Shown here: positions 35,162-44,196 of the stretch, in pieces | Layout of the letters: each line of letters starts with the position of its first letter | How positions within the stretch are numbered: the stretch's first letter is position 1 | Assembly (NCBI RefSeq): GCF_000696095.1 | Contig: NZ_BAYX01000023.1 | Location: 49,754 to 113,753, forward strand | Direction: 5' to 3' | Length of the DNA stretch: 64,000 bases | Origin: Rhizobium rhizogenes NBRC 13257 | GTDB taxonomy: Bacteria; Pseudomonadota; Alphaproteobacteria; Rhizobiales; Rhizobiaceae | Translations under genes and position numbers: made by a program | Notes under the pieces: generated by a model | The model's database searches: none | What the model saw: only the letters and a program-made list of their open reading frames with translations | Told to the model about the DNA's origin: nothing

Positions 35162-36022
35162 TTAGATTTTCTGCTGCTTCTCGAACTCGACGGGCGACAG
35201 CATCCCGTTCCTGACGTGTTTGCGTTTTGGATTGTAGAACATCTCGATGTAATCGAATACGTCCTGGCGGGCCTCATCGCGTGAACGGTAAACCTTGCGG
35301 CGTATCCTTTCGCGCTTCAGAAGATTGAAGAAGCTCTCGGCCACGGCGTTATCATGGCAGTTGCCACGTCGGCTCATCGAATGAACCAGATTGTGGTGCT
35401 TGAGGAACGAAGCCCAATCCATGCTGGTGAACTGCGAGCCCTGGTCCGAATGGATCAGCACCTTGTCCTTCGGCTTGTGCCGCCACACGGCCATGAGCAG
35501 AGCCTGCAGCACGACATCCGTGGTTTGGCGACCCTGCAATGCCCAGCCGATGACCCGGCGAGAATAGAGATCGATGACGACAGCAAGGTAAGAGAAGCCC
35601 TCGCAGGTCCGGATATAAGTGATGTCCGTGACCCACACCTTGTCCGGAGCCGCCACGTCAAACTGCCGGTCGAGCGTGTTGCCGATAGCGACAGAAGGCC
35701 TGCCGCCATAGATGCCGGGGCGGCGCTTGTAGCCGATCTGCGCCTTGATCCCGGCAAGACGGGTCAGACGTGCAACCCGGTTCGGGCAGCACATCTCGCC
35801 CTGATCGAGAAGATCGTCGTGCAGCTTTCGATAGCCGTAGACCTTGCCGCTCTCTTCCCATGCTTTTTGGAGAAGATCAGTCTGCCGTTTGTCTTCGCTG
35901 GTTCGTCTGCTCAGCGGGTTCTTCAACCAGGCGTAAAATCCACTCGGATGAACCCGCAAAAGGCGGCACATCGTCCGCACCGAGAATTGTAAACGATGCA
36001 AGGCAATGAACGCATACTTCAC
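35162..36022 (-). CDS. IS3-family transposase OrfB
   Basis: The 286-residue protein is a full DDE integrase core: HTH_21-type start, RVARLTRLAGIKAQ, DITYIRTCEGF with the first Asp, HSDQGSQFTS with the second, and ESFFNLLKRERI with the Glu. It starts at a GTG that overlaps the stop of orfA (GTGA), so it is normally made as an OrfAB fusion by frameshifting. Since orfA is split by the IS110 element, this transposase is probably not expressed in active form. Confidence 0.9.
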   Translation of the reverse strand: MKYAFIALHRLQFSVRTMCRLLRVHPSGFYAWLKNPLSRRTSEDKRQTDLLQKAWEESGKVYGYRKLHDDLLDQGEMCCPNRVARLTRLAGIKAQIGYKRRPGIYGGRPSVAIGNTLDRQFDVAAPDKVWVTDITYIRTCEGFSYLAVVIDLYSRRVIGWALQGRQTTDVVLQALLMAVWRHKPKDKVLIHSDQGSQFTSMDWASFLKHHNLVHSMSRRGNCHDNAVAESFFNLLKRERIRRKVYRSRDEARQDVFDYIEMFYNPKRKHVRNGMLSPVEFEKQQKI

Positions 36023-36055
36023 TTTGCATCCCTGGCGAAATACGCGGCCGCTTTC

Positions 36056-37414
36056 CTAAGAAACACATTCCTTAGCACATACCATCGGCGTCAGCTCGTA
36101 GCCCATAGACCGGGCGCGACGCTGGAGGTTTGCGATGACGCGGCCACGATGCCGTTCATCGTATGCAGCAGCACCTGGATCGCGATAGACCATTCCAAAT
36201 CGCAGCGCATTGTAGAAAAGGACAGCAATCTTACGTGCCGTCGCAGTCACTGCCTTCTGCTTACCGATGCGCCCTGCAAGCCGTCGGTAAAACGCACCGA
36301 GGGCAGTGTCACTTCGCCCAATGGTGGTTGCTGCCAATCGCAACAGTGCTGCCGCTCGACTGGATGAACGACGAGTTCTCGATGATAGCACTTTGCCTCC
36401 CGAGATCTTGTTGCCGGGTGCCAGGCAGAGCCACGATGTAAAGTGCTTGGCGGTCGGCCATGCCCGTAGATCCGTTCCACACTCTCCGATGAGCTTGAGC
36501 GCGAGTGAGGAGCCGAGGCCGTGAATCTGGGTCAAGTCTGTCCCCGTAAGGCCGTATAATGCGGCGCGGACATCAAAGGACGGCGCATTCGTCTGTTTGG
36601 TCTTGGTCCGGATCTTTGGCAGTGGTGCAAGCGTAGCCTCAAGCTCGGTAGTCATGGAAGCAATTGCAGCCTCAAGCTTGCGGTCGCACTCGAGCATCTT
36701 CACTTGGTAGAAGTCGTAAAGCTCCAGCGATTGGGAAAGAGCAAACACGTGCTCATCACGATTGTTGCCGATCAGAGACGCCCTGATTGTTTCGACAGTG
36801 GAGTGGCAGCGAACATCACGCAACGATGCCAAGACGTCGGGATCGCGCTGGCCGGACACAATTGCGCGGATGATCTTCATGCCGGTCACGCCGGTGATGT
36901 CGGAGACGACATGATGAAGCTGCAGGTTCATCTCCATCAAGGCCTTCTGCATGTGCTGGATATGAGCAGCCGCATATTCGACCAGTCGTTCTCGCTGACG
37001 CAGATAAGCACGCAGCGTTGCGACCTGTGCGTTTGGTCGAAAGCTCCCGCGCAACAGACCATAAGAGTGCAACTGGCGAAGCCATGCTGCATCGTTGACG
37101 TCGGTCTTCCGACCGGGGACGTTCTTTGCGTAACGCGCATTCACGAGGATTACCTCAAAGCCGTGCTGCTCCAGGATCTCGAATGCTGGTATCCAATAGA
37201 CGCCCGTAGACTCCATCGCCACGCTCGTGACGCCACAGCAACGGAACCAGGCGGCGAGATCATGCAGGTCATGGGTGAAGGTGCCGAAAGCGCGGATTGG
37301 CGTGCCGTTACTCTCCGGATTTACGGCCGCCATATGCATGGTGGATCCAATGTCGATGGCAGCTGCGCCGGGGTTCATGCGGGTGAGGTTCTCGGATGCT
37401 GTTGTCTTGGGCAT
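36056..37414 (-). CDS. IS110-family transposase (DEDD recombinase)
   Basis: The 452-residue protein has the N-terminal DEDD RuvC-like domain (AAIDIGSTMHMAAV with the first Asp, MESTGVYW with the Glu, KTDVNDAAWL with the last Asp pair) and a C-terminal Tnp_IS1111/IS110 Ser domain (LTQIHGLGSSLALKLIGE, FTSWLCLAPGNKISGGK). It is intact. Its stop codon TAG is at 36056-36058, outside the element core at 36059-36060, so it is supplied by the IS3 target DNA. This family inserts without target duplication, guided by an RNA from the element. Confidence 0.92.
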   Translation of the reverse strand: MPKTTASENLTRMNPGAAAIDIGSTMHMAAVNPESNGTPIRAFGTFTHDLHDLAAWFRCCGVTSVAMESTGVYWIPAFEILEQHGFEVILVNARYAKNVPGRKTDVNDAAWLRQLHSYGLLRGSFRPNAQVATLRAYLRQRERLVEYAAAHIQHMQKALMEMNLQLHHVVSDITGVTGMKIIRAIVSGQRDPDVLASLRDVRCHSTVETIRASLIGNNRDEHVFALSQSLELYDFYQVKMLECDRKLEAAIASMTTELEATLAPLPKIRTKTKQTNAPSFDVRAALYGLTGTDLTQIHGLGSSLALKLIGECGTDLRAWPTAKHFTSWLCLAPGNKISGGKVLSSRTRRSSSRAAALLRLAATTIGRSDTALGAFYRRLAGRIGKQKAVTATARKIAVLFYNALRFGMVYRDPGAAAYDERHRGRVIANLQRRARSMGYELTPMVCAKECVS

Positions 37415-37648
37415 GGCTTCTCCTCCTTCGATTTGGGAGGGTTGGGCCGCGCAAGTTCGTCATTTTCCTAACCGGGATCGCCGCAGATGCCGCGTCACCA
37501 CTCTCAAGTACGCAACAGCCCATGTGCCACGTTTTTTAACGGGATCGATCGCCTCCAATAAGCAGGCGGCAACTCCCCTCCGGCCGGTAGCGTAGCACAC
37601 CTGTTTCTACCGCGCACAGGCGGACCGAAGCCCGTGACCGTTTTTTAG
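36059..37648 (-). mobile_element. IS110-family insertion sequence
   Basis: The element breaks IS3 orfA. On the reverse strand the left junction reads ATCCT then AAAAAACGG (core CT at 37648-37647), and the right junction TTTCT then TAGGAAAGCG (core CT at 36060-36059). Joining the two flanks through a single CT gives ATCCTTAGGAAAGCG, which restores orfA as DILRKAAAYF. A CT core, no terminal repeats and no target duplication all match the IS110 group. Length is about 1.59 kb. Confidence 0.85.
37415..37646 (-). ncRNA. Candidate bridge RNA region of the IS110 element
   Basis: This is the 232-base non-coding left end between the CT core and the transposase start. In IS110-type elements the RNA that pairs with target and donor DNA is encoded here, while the right flank (here almost absent) carries none. 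I see GC-rich stretches that can fold but cannot define the loops by eye. The call rests on element architecture. Confidence 0.5.
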
Positions 37649-37876
37649 GATGTCTCGCTCCTCGGTAACGCGAGCCAGTTCATGCTTCAGCCGCTTGATC
37701 TCTTCGACCTCGCCGCTGCCCTTGGCGTTCGACGCGGCAAACTTCTTCTTCCACTCGTAAAGCGAATGCTGGCTGACCCCGAGCCGCTGCGAAACCTCCG
37801 CGACCGGATAGCCTCGCTCGGTGATCTGACGCACGGCGTCGCGTTTAAAATCTTCACTGAAATTCGACTTACTCAT
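37647..37876 (-). pseudogene. IS3-family transposase OrfA, 5-prime part (split by IS110)
   Basis: The N-terminal 77 residues are a normal IS3 OrfA: FSEDFKRDAVRQITERGYP, a YEWKKKF helix region and VEEIKRLKHELARVTEERDI with leucine-zipper spacing. After DIL the frame runs into the IS110 left end and reads about a dozen foreign residues to a stop at 37607. The lost part KAAAYFARDAK and the stop are at 36058-36019 on the other side of the insertion. Confidence 0.85.
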
Positions 37877-37938
37877 AATGCTCTTCTTGCCTCAATTTAG
37901 GAAAGAAGGTGTCTACAAATCTCGGGGCTATTCACGCG

Positions 37939-38475
37939 TCAGGCATTTTTGCGAAGAAAATGATCTACAACGGAATTAAATCTGGCGTGATCCATGTTCA
38001 GACTATTGGTATAGACCGCCACAGGCGTCGATATGGATTTCTGATTGGCCACCATCCTTTTGTATAGTGGATGTTGTTTGTGCGCGGATAAGTAGCCTTC
38101 CGGATCTTTTAGGATAATTTTGTACCCAGTCAGATGCGAGGACGTAAAATCCTCATAATGCTCCAAAGCAGCTATATCGTTCCATTTCACCAGCAATGAA
38201 CCATTTAAGTCGATGCCCTCATGATTGACCGTCAAACCTTTTGCACCCAAGATGAGCCGATAGAGACCTCCAACGGAGAGCGCTAGAAGAAGCACAAGCC
38301 CAAATCCGAATATAGGATAAAATATATAGCCTTCCCTGAGCACGATCCGCAGGCTGCTTTGGTCCGGCCCTCTGTGGAGATAATAAAACGCAATTGCAGA
38401 GATCGTAATGAGAAATATTGTAGAGAGCAGTAATTTTACCTTATTTTGTTTCGCTACAAAGAACTCTTGATTCAT
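37939..38475 (-). CDS. Small membrane protein of unknown function (STM3941-like)
   Basis: The 178-residue protein has two hydrophobic segments (LLLSTIFLITISAIAFYYL at about 15-33 and a second at 50-75) followed by a soluble domain with LTVNHEGIDL, WNDIAALEHYE, YKIILKDPEGYLS. This layout resembles the STM3941-type PH-like membrane proteins. An AGGGGG site precedes the ATG. Its stop is only five bases from the IS3 end, so the element barely missed the gene. Its GC content is clearly lower than the neighbours, suggesting foreign origin. Confidence 0.65.
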   Translation of the reverse strand: MNQEFFVAKQNKVKLLLSTIFLITISAIAFYYLHRGPDQSSLRIVLREGYIFYPIFGFGLVLLLALSVGGLYRLILGAKGLTVNHEGIDLNGSLLVKWNDIAALEHYEDFTSSHLTGYKIILKDPEGYLSAHKQHPLYKRMVANQKSISTPVAVYTNSLNMDHARFNSVVDHFLRKNA

Positions 38476-38610
38476 AAAATCCCCCTATGTTGGACGTATC
38501 CTGGATCAACGAAACTTAAGAAGCCCTAACATTAGCCGGACGGGCTCGCCTTAAGGTGATCGTTTCCGCGGCAGAGCCCCTTTTTAGAAACTCGACCTCT
38601 GTCCGACAAG

Positions 38611-39726
38611 GGCGCTGGTGCACGGATCGTTAGCGGTGGTGCTGTAGTGGAACGGCGATAGAAATAGTCGGCTGTTCATTTTCATGCCTTTCAAACATAA
38701 CGCTGCCCGCCGCCATCGCATCGGCAAGATGAAGCTCAAGGTGACCAATTGGCGGGAATATGAGGCACGCCTTCGCCGACGCGGCAGCCTGACGCTGTGG
38801 GTGGCTGGGGAAGCGTTGTCGTCTTGGCAAGCGCCGAAGCGGGTGACCCGAGGTGGCCAGCCGTGCTATTCCGATCTGGCGATCGAGACCGCTCTGACGC
38901 TGGGCTTGGTGTTTGGCCTGCGACTGCGCCAAACCGAGGGCTTGCTGGCATCGGTGCTGCAGCTGATGGAGCTGGATCTCGCGGTACCCGATCACACGAC
39001 ACTGAGCCGCCGGGCAAGCATGTGGCGCTTGGCTGATCGCCGACAAGGCCGTTCCATTTCAGCAGAAGGACCTGTGCACGTCCTTATCGACAGCACAGGG
39101 CTTGAAGTCTACGGTGCTGGCCAGTGGTCGGAGGAAAAGCACGGCGCCAGATCGCGGCGGAGCTGGCGAAAACTGCATCTGGCGCTGGATGCCGATAGCG
39201 GTGAGATCATTGCGCACGCCCTGACTGACCGGGAGACCGGCGATGCCTCGCAGGTGGAGGTGCTGCTCGATCAGATCGACACCTCAATCAGCCAGTTCAC
39301 AGCCGATGGTGCGTATGACGGCAAGCCGACTTATGCCGCCGTCAACAAACACAGCGCCGGTGCTGTCGTGATCATTCCGCCGCGCGCCAACGCGGTCGAG
39401 CGAGCCGATACGGAACCTCCCAGCCAGCGGGACCGGCATATCGCGACAGTCAACAATGACGGTCGGATGAATTGGCAGGCCGCCACCGGTTACGGCAAGC
39501 GGTCCCTCGTTGAGACCGCTATCGGTAGATACAAGTCGATCATTGGAAGGCGGCTGAGGGCACGATCATTCGCAGCGCAACAGACAGAGGTTGGTCTGGG
39601 CTGCGCGGCTCTCAATCGCATGTTGGCGTGCGCACGCCCGAAATCTGTCCGCTACTGCGCCGCCACAGCATAGCCAACAACATCGAAGATCGGAATCCGT
39701 CCACGCCGCGATCGATGCACCAAGGC
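38611..39726 (+). mobile_element. IS5-like insertion sequence
   Basis: Imperfect inverted repeats bound the transposase gene: GGCGCTGGTGCACGGATCG at 38611 and AGCCTTGGTGCATCGATCG read inward from about 39726. The exact outer ends and a target duplication cannot be settled by eye. The transposase is intact, so the element may be active. Confidence 0.65.
38684..39673 (+). CDS. IS5-family transposase (DDE)
   Basis: The 329-residue protein has the IS5-type layout: an N-terminal DUF4096-like region (TNWREYEARLRRRGSLTLWV), the first Asp in VLIDSTGLEVYG, the second in FTADGAYDGKPTY and the Glu in KRSLVETAIGRYKSIIG. All three catalytic residues and a normal length are present. It lies between the small membrane protein and the ABC transporter operon. 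Confidence 0.9.
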   Translation: MPFKHNAARRHRIGKMKLKVTNWREYEARLRRRGSLTLWVAGEALSSWQAPKRVTRGGQPCYSDLAIETALTLGLVFGLRLRQTEGLLASVLQLMELDLAVPDHTTLSRRASMWRLADRRQGRSISAEGPVHVLIDSTGLEVYGAGQWSEEKHGARSRRSWRKLHLALDADSGEIIAHALTDRETGDASQVEVLLDQIDTSISQFTADGAYDGKPTYAAVNKHSAGAVVIIPPRANAVERADTEPPSQRDRHIATVNNDGRMNWQAATGYGKRSLVETAIGRYKSIIGRRLRARSFAAQQTEVGLGCAALNRMLACARPKSVRYCAATA

Positions 39727-39777
39727 TATGTCGATGCGGTCTAGTTTCATTCCCTTGCCCTTCCGGGTTGTCGGGGA

Positions 39778-39802
39778 GGTGCCGCCGATGGCCGGCGACA
39801 CC
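39778..39802 (-). terminator. Stem-loop after the dppA-like gene
   Basis: GGTGCCGCCG pairs with CGGCGACACC (one mismatch) around a short loop, 7 bases past the stop of the reverse-strand binding-protein gene. There is no clear T run, so it is a weak terminator or an mRNA 3-prime structure. Confidence 0.45.
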
Positions 39803-39808
39803 CTTTCG

Positions 39809-41299
39809 TCACTTTGCTGACAGTTCCGGAGTGAGGTAATAATTGTTCAACGGGTGCGGCCGAAAGCCCTGGATACGATCGCTGATTGCATCGAATGTGT
39901 TGACGTGGACGATATCGACAACCGCGGCGTCATTCTGCAGCTTCTGGGCGATCTTGCTGTAGAGCGCGTAACGCTGCTCATCGTTGTCGTTGGCGCGTGC
40001 TTCCTTGATCAGGTCATCAACTTCGGGCGAGCAGTAGTGCGCCAGATTGTATCCGCCTTCGCAGGAGAAGTCAGAAGACAGGAATCCCGCCGGATCCAGG
40101 ACGTCGGTCAGATAGTTGCGCGACAGGAAAGCGAGATCGAAATTGCCGCTGAGAAGATCTGGCTCGATAGCGTTATACTGCGCGGCCTTGATCGTGCTCT
40201 GGATGCCGACGTCCGCCAGCATCTGCTGAACGGCGGCGGCGATATCCTTGAATTCGGCTCTCTCGACATAGGCGATGATCTCTACCTTGAGGCTGCCGGG
40301 AGCGATACCGGCTTCGGCAAGCAGCGATTTGGCAAGATCGGGATTGTAGCTCGGCTTCTGATCCTTAGGCGCCCAGGCGTCTGTCGGGCGGAACACATCG
40401 TTGGCCGGTGGCATCAGTCCCTCGAACAGAGCCTCGGAGATCGCCTGATTGTCGATTGCCGCCTGAATGGCCTTTCGCACGCGCACGTCGTCGAAGGGTT
40501 TCTTCTTGTTGTTGATGACGAGCATGGTCGTGCGCGGCGTGGCGGCCTCCGATATCTTGGCAACGCCGGAATCGTTGACCTGTTTGACGCTGGTAGCCGG
40601 CACGAGGCGTGAGATGTCCGCTTCGCCCGAACGAGCCTGGACTGCGCGGGTATTGGCGTCGAGGACGAAGCGCACTTCACCTTCATCGACCGCGGGCTTC
40701 TTGCCCCAATAGGTCGGGTTCGCCTTCACCTTGAGGCCCTGGGCCTGATCGACGGCGACGATCGTGTATGGCCCTGTGCAATGGCTGATTGGGTCGATGG
40801 CACCGTTCGGTTTATAGGCGGCCTTGGAAAGGATGCTGGTGGCCGGCGCGGCCAGATAGGCAGGTAGCATGGCAAGCGGCTGGGCGGTCGTTATGCGCAC
40901 CTTGTCCTTTCCGACGGCTTCCACGGACTTGAAGATCTTCGGCGGAAAGGCGCGGGCCGCGACTTCTCCATGTAAGAGACTGGTGAGCGAGAAGGCGACG
41001 GCATCGGCGTCGAACTGCGTGCCGTCCTGGAAAGTGACGCCCTGTCTCAACATGATCTCCCAGACATTCGGCTCCACATGGCTGAAGGACGTGGCGAGCC
41101 ACGGCTCCAGCTTACCGTCGTAGTTCACGCGGGCCAGGCCTTCGTAGCAGCCGGCCACCGTGCCGACATAAACGTCGTCGGAATTCATTGCCCAATTGTT
41201 CCTGATACTCCAGAAATCGGCGACGACAACCGGTTGGGCTTGGGCCGCCGTTGCCGCAAAGAACAGCGACAATGCGGAAATCCTATTGAAAAGCTTCAT
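39809..41299 (-). CDS. ABC transporter substrate-binding protein, family 5 (Dpp/Opp/Nik type)
   Basis: Starting at the ATG at 41299 with a GGGGAA site, the protein has 496 residues, a Sec signal peptide (SALSLFFAATAAQA) and an SBP_bac_5 domain: EPWLATSFSHVEPNVWEIML, GVTFQDGTQFDADAVAFSL, VRKAIQAAIDNQAI. It binds a peptide, nickel chelate, opine or sugar oligomer in the periplasm. It is the last gene of the transporter operon, an unusual place since binding proteins are usually first. The substrate is unknown. Confidence 0.92.
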   Translation of the reverse strand: MKLFNRISALSLFFAATAAQAQPVVVADFWSIRNNWAMNSDDVYVGTVAGCYEGLARVNYDGKLEPWLATSFSHVEPNVWEIMLRQGVTFQDGTQFDADAVAFSLTSLLHGEVAARAFPPKIFKSVEAVGKDKVRITTAQPLAMLPAYLAAPATSILSKAAYKPNGAIDPISHCTGPYTIVAVDQAQGLKVKANPTYWGKKPAVDEGEVRFVLDANTRAVQARSGEADISRLVPATSVKQVNDSGVAKISEAATPRTTMLVINNKKKPFDDVRVRKAIQAAIDNQAISEALFEGLMPPANDVFRPTDAWAPKDQKPSYNPDLAKSLLAEAGIAPGSLKVEIIAYVERAEFKDIAAAVQQMLADVGIQSTIKAAQYNAIEPDLLSGNFDLAFLSRNYLTDVLDPAGFLSSDFSCEGGYNLAHYCSPEVDDLIKEARANDNDEQRYALYSKIAQKLQNDAAVVDIVHVNTFDAISDRIQGFRPHPLNNYYLTPELSAK

Positions 41300-41348
41300 G
41301 CTTACGTTCCCCTTTTTTGTTTTGGAATAAAGAGTAAAGCGGCTCAGC

Positions 41349-42383
41349 TTAGCCGGCCTCCATCGCCGGAGCGTTAGCGTTCTGTGCGCCGCGAGGTGCC
41401 GCGATCCGTTCGAAATGGTGGCAGCGCACGAAGTGTCGCGTGCCTTCGTCTTCCACGATGCTGCGCAGCATGGGTTCCGCCTGAGCGCATCGGTTGTCGG
41501 CATGGGCGCATCGCGTGCGCAAGCGGCATCCGCTCGGCGGATTGAGCGGGCTCGGTGGCTCGCCTTGCAAAGTGTCGATCGTCTCCTCCAGCCCGTGCTC
41601 GTCGAGCAGAGAGGAGGAGATCAAGGCCCGTGTATAGGGATGCTGCGGATTGGCGAAGAGGTCCGCCGCGGGCGCTATCTCGACGATCTGGCCGAGATAC
41701 ATCACTGCGATGCGATCGCAGAAGCGCGACACGAGTCGCAAATCATGCGTGATCATCAATATTGTGAGGCGCAGCCGAATCCTTAGTTCCGACAGGAGGT
41801 TTAGGATCTGCGTGCGCATGGAGGAGTCCAATGCCGAGGTCGGCTCGTCGCAAACCAGAAATTCCGGACGCAGAAGCAGCGCTCGCCCGATACCGACGCG
41901 TTGCAACTGCCCGCCGGAGCATTGATGGGGATAGCGGTCGTAGAACGCATCCGTAAGACCAACCTCGCGCAGCATGTCCAGGACCTTGGCCTTGCAATCC
42001 CCAGGCATATGGAGAGCATGCTGCATCAGCGGCGCGATCATGCTCTGGCCGATCGTCATGGATGGGTCGAGCGCCGAATAGGGATCCTGGAAGACAAGCT
42101 GCATGGTGCGGCGCATCTTGCGGAGTTCTTCGCCTTGTAATGCCAGGACGTCACGCCCATCGACCTTCACCCGTCCGGACGTTGGTGGTGTCAGGCGCAT
42201 GAGCAAGCGGGCAATCGTGCTCTTGCCACAGCCAGATTCTCCGACAAGACCAAGGACCTCGCCATGGCGGATCGAGAAGCTGACACTATCGACGGAGCGG
42301 ACCAGCCGCCTGCCGGACAAGAGATAGTGCTTCGTTAATCCTTCGACGATGACAAAGTCGGAGTCAGCGACACGCGGCTTCAT
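41349..42383 (-). CDS. ABC transporter ATP-binding protein (DppF/OppF type)
   Basis: From the ATG at 42383, which overlaps the stop of the preceding ATPase (ATGA), the protein has 344 residues. It has Walker A GESGCGKS, QLVFQDPYSALDP, the signature QCSGGQLQRVGIGRAL, Walker B LVCDEPTSALD and an Opp/Dpp C-terminal region with four Cys (GCRLRTRCAHADNRC), which in this family can bind an Fe-S cluster. It forms the second ATPase of the importer. Confidence 0.92.
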   Translation of the reverse strand: MKPRVADSDFVIVEGLTKHYLLSGRRLVRSVDSVSFSIRHGEVLGLVGESGCGKSTIARLLMRLTPPTSGRVKVDGRDVLALQGEELRKMRRTMQLVFQDPYSALDPSMTIGQSMIAPLMQHALHMPGDCKAKVLDMLREVGLTDAFYDRYPHQCSGGQLQRVGIGRALLLRPEFLVCDEPTSALDSSMRTQILNLLSELRIRLRLTILMITHDLRLVSRFCDRIAVMYLGQIVEIAPAADLFANPQHPYTRALISSSLLDEHGLEETIDTLQGEPPSPLNPPSGCRLRTRCAHADNRCAQAEPMLRSIVEDEGTRHFVRCHHFERIAAPRGAQNANAPAMEAG

Positions 42384-43438
42384 ACTGGAACCCCTTCGCA
42401 GACATCGTGGTGCTCGCTGCTGGTTGCCCAGCAACGGGCCTTGCAGCCGCAGTCGGTGCCGGTTTCGCAAAGATGTGGCTCCTCGATGACGCAATGATCG
42501 AGACAGCCGTGTGCCTGTGCCACAGGGCAACGGGGATGGAAGCGGCAGCCCGCCGTGAGATCCCGCGCATGGACGGCACCATGGGGGAGGGAGAAAAGCT
42601 TTCCCTGCGCGTCGGTCTGAAAAAGAGAGCAGCGGATGAGCGCCTGCGTATAGGGATGGGACGGTTGCTTCAGGACTCGTGCTGCCGGTCCTTCCTCAAC
42701 GATGCGCCCGGCATACATGACGATAATACGATCTGCCACCGCTGACACGACAGAAAGATCGTGGGTGATCAGCAGCACGGCAAGTCGCCGCCGCCGCCGC
42801 TCGGCATCGAGAAGCCGCAGGATCTGCGCTTGAACGGTGACATCGAGGGCGGTCGTCGGTTCGTCGGCAATCAAGAGTTCGGGACTGGCACTGAGCGCCG
42901 CTGCCATCATCACCCTCTGGGCCATGCCGCCGGAGAGTTCGAAGGAATAGCAATCGGCTCGTGCCGACGGATCGGGAATTCCGACTTCAGCGAGCAGTTC
43001 CACGACCTGGCGGCGGTTCTCGCGTCCGTGGATGCCATTGTGGTAGTGGAGCGGCTCTCCAACCTGCACGCCCACCCTGGATGTGGGATCGAGCATGGCT
43101 TGAGGTTGCTGGAACAGCATGGACAGGCGCCCGCCTCTGAGATGATCGAACTCACTGGCCGACAGGTTTAGCAAGTCCTGTCCGGAGAAATCGATGGCAG
43201 TCGCACTGACCGTCGCGCCTGGAGGCAACAGCCGCATGATGGAGAGCGCTGTCACGCTCTTACCGGAACCCGATTCTCCGACGAGCGCGACTACCTCTCC
43301 CTTGCCGACATCGAAACTGACACGATCCAGGATCGGTTGGTCAACGCCGGCGAACCGCACCGTCAGATCGCGCACAGAAAGAATGGGATGTCTCTCGCCC
43401 ATCGCAGGAGCATTGTTGTCGCAGGTCTGGCATGTCAT
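42380..43438 (-). CDS. ABC transporter ATP-binding protein (DppD/OppD type)
   Basis: The 352-residue ATPase has Walker A GESGSGKS, LSMLFQQPQAMLDPTS, the signature ELSGGMAQRVMMA, Walker B LLIADEPTTALD and the C-terminal GCRFHPRCPVAQAHGC motif. It pairs with the DppF-type protein that overlaps its end. It follows the GntR gene by 36 bases on the same strand. Confidence 0.92.
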   Translation of the reverse strand: MTCQTCDNNAPAMGERHPILSVRDLTVRFAGVDQPILDRVSFDVGKGEVVALVGESGSGKSVTALSIMRLLPPGATVSATAIDFSGQDLLNLSASEFDHLRGGRLSMLFQQPQAMLDPTSRVGVQVGEPLHYHNGIHGRENRRQVVELLAEVGIPDPSARADCYSFELSGGMAQRVMMAAALSASPELLIADEPTTALDVTVQAQILRLLDAERRRRRLAVLLITHDLSVVSAVADRIIVMYAGRIVEEGPAARVLKQPSHPYTQALIRCSLFQTDAQGKLFSLPHGAVHARDLTAGCRFHPRCPVAQAHGCLDHCVIEEPHLCETGTDCGCKARCWATSSEHHDVCEGVPV

Positions 43439-43474
43439 GCAATTTTCCCCTTTTTATGATTGAGAACTGCGGAC

Positions 43475-44176
43475 TTATGCGGCTGAAGCGACGTCCTTCC
43501 TTGCCTGAATTGCCTTGCGCATCGTTTCGACGGGGTTCCCGAAGTGCCGGCGCAACTCGGCAAGCGCCGCCTCGAGCGTACCGGAGAGCATGAGGTCGGC
43601 CAGCAACTGATGCTCCCGGACAAGCGCGTCGTTGCCGCTGTAGCCGCCCATCAGCTTGTGCAGGCAGAGCTTCGTTTCGGCCTGCACGGTGGCATAGACG
43701 CGCGATAGCCGAGGGCTCTCTGCAGCCTCCACCAACGTGCGATGAAACTGCATGTCGAGTTCCGCGATGAGCGGCCAGTTCCGGCTCATGCGGGCGCGCT
43801 CCATGCGGTTGGCAATTGCGCTGAGCTCCTTGTGCAGCGGCATTCGCCGTTCTTGTCTTGCCATGACTTTTTCCATGGCGGTGAGCTCCAGCGGCTGGCG
43901 CACCAGATAGATGTCGATGACATCGCTCTCCGTCAGGTCCGGCACGAAGACACCACGATGTGGAAGGCTGTTGGCGAGGCCTTCCTGCACCAGGCGCGCA
44001 AGAGCCTCGCGAACGGGTCCGCGACTGACGCCGAAGCGCTCGGCAAGGTCTGCCTCGTTCAACTGCGATCCCAATGGAAACGTCCCATCGAGGACGCCAT
44101 TGCGAACCTGTTCAGCGACTTGGGCTGCCAGGCTGTAACGAGGCAACTTGACGTCACTACTTTTTGATTTCGCCAT
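43475..44176 (-). CDS. GntR/FCD-family transcriptional regulator inside the ABC operon
   Basis: The ATG at 44176 has an AAGGAG site and gives 233 residues; ATGs at 44200 and 44236 overlap the permease gene. It has a GntR winged helix (LNEADLAERFGVSRGPVREAL) and an FCD domain. It lies in the middle of the transporter operon, between the permease and ATPase genes, so it is co-transcribed with them and presumably senses the transported compound or a product. Confidence 0.9.
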   Translation of the reverse strand: MAKSKSSDVKLPRYSLAAQVAEQVRNGVLDGTFPLGSQLNEADLAERFGVSRGPVREALARLVQEGLANSLPHRGVFVPDLTESDVIDIYLVRQPLELTAMEKVMARQERRMPLHKELSAIANRMERARMSRNWPLIAELDMQFHRTLVEAAESPRLSRVYATVQAETKLCLHKLMGGYSGNDALVREHQLLADLMLSGTLEAALAELRRHFGNPVETMRKAIQARKDVASAA

Positions 44177-44196
44177 ATGAGGCTCCTTGGATTTCG

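Larger units (their letters stand above)
35129..37934 (-). mobile_element. IS3-family insertion sequence, interrupted by an IS110-family element
   Basis: The ends are inverted repeats: TGAATAGCCCCGAGTTTCG at 35129 and its near-copy TGAATAGCCCCGAGATTTG read inward from 37934, both continuing into GTAGACACC. Inside are orfB (35162-36022) and orfA (37607-37876 plus 36019-36058), transcribed from right to left with the usual overlapping frames. Removing the IS110 insertion restores the orfA end DIL-R-KAAAYFARDAK. No target duplication is visible at the flanks. Without the insertion the element would be about 1.2 kb. Confidence 0.85.

Noticed and set aside
34756..35277. 173-codon reverse frame across the IS3 left end
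   Set aside because: It crosses the terminal repeat and the LysR remnant in another frame, so it is an artefact of the junction.
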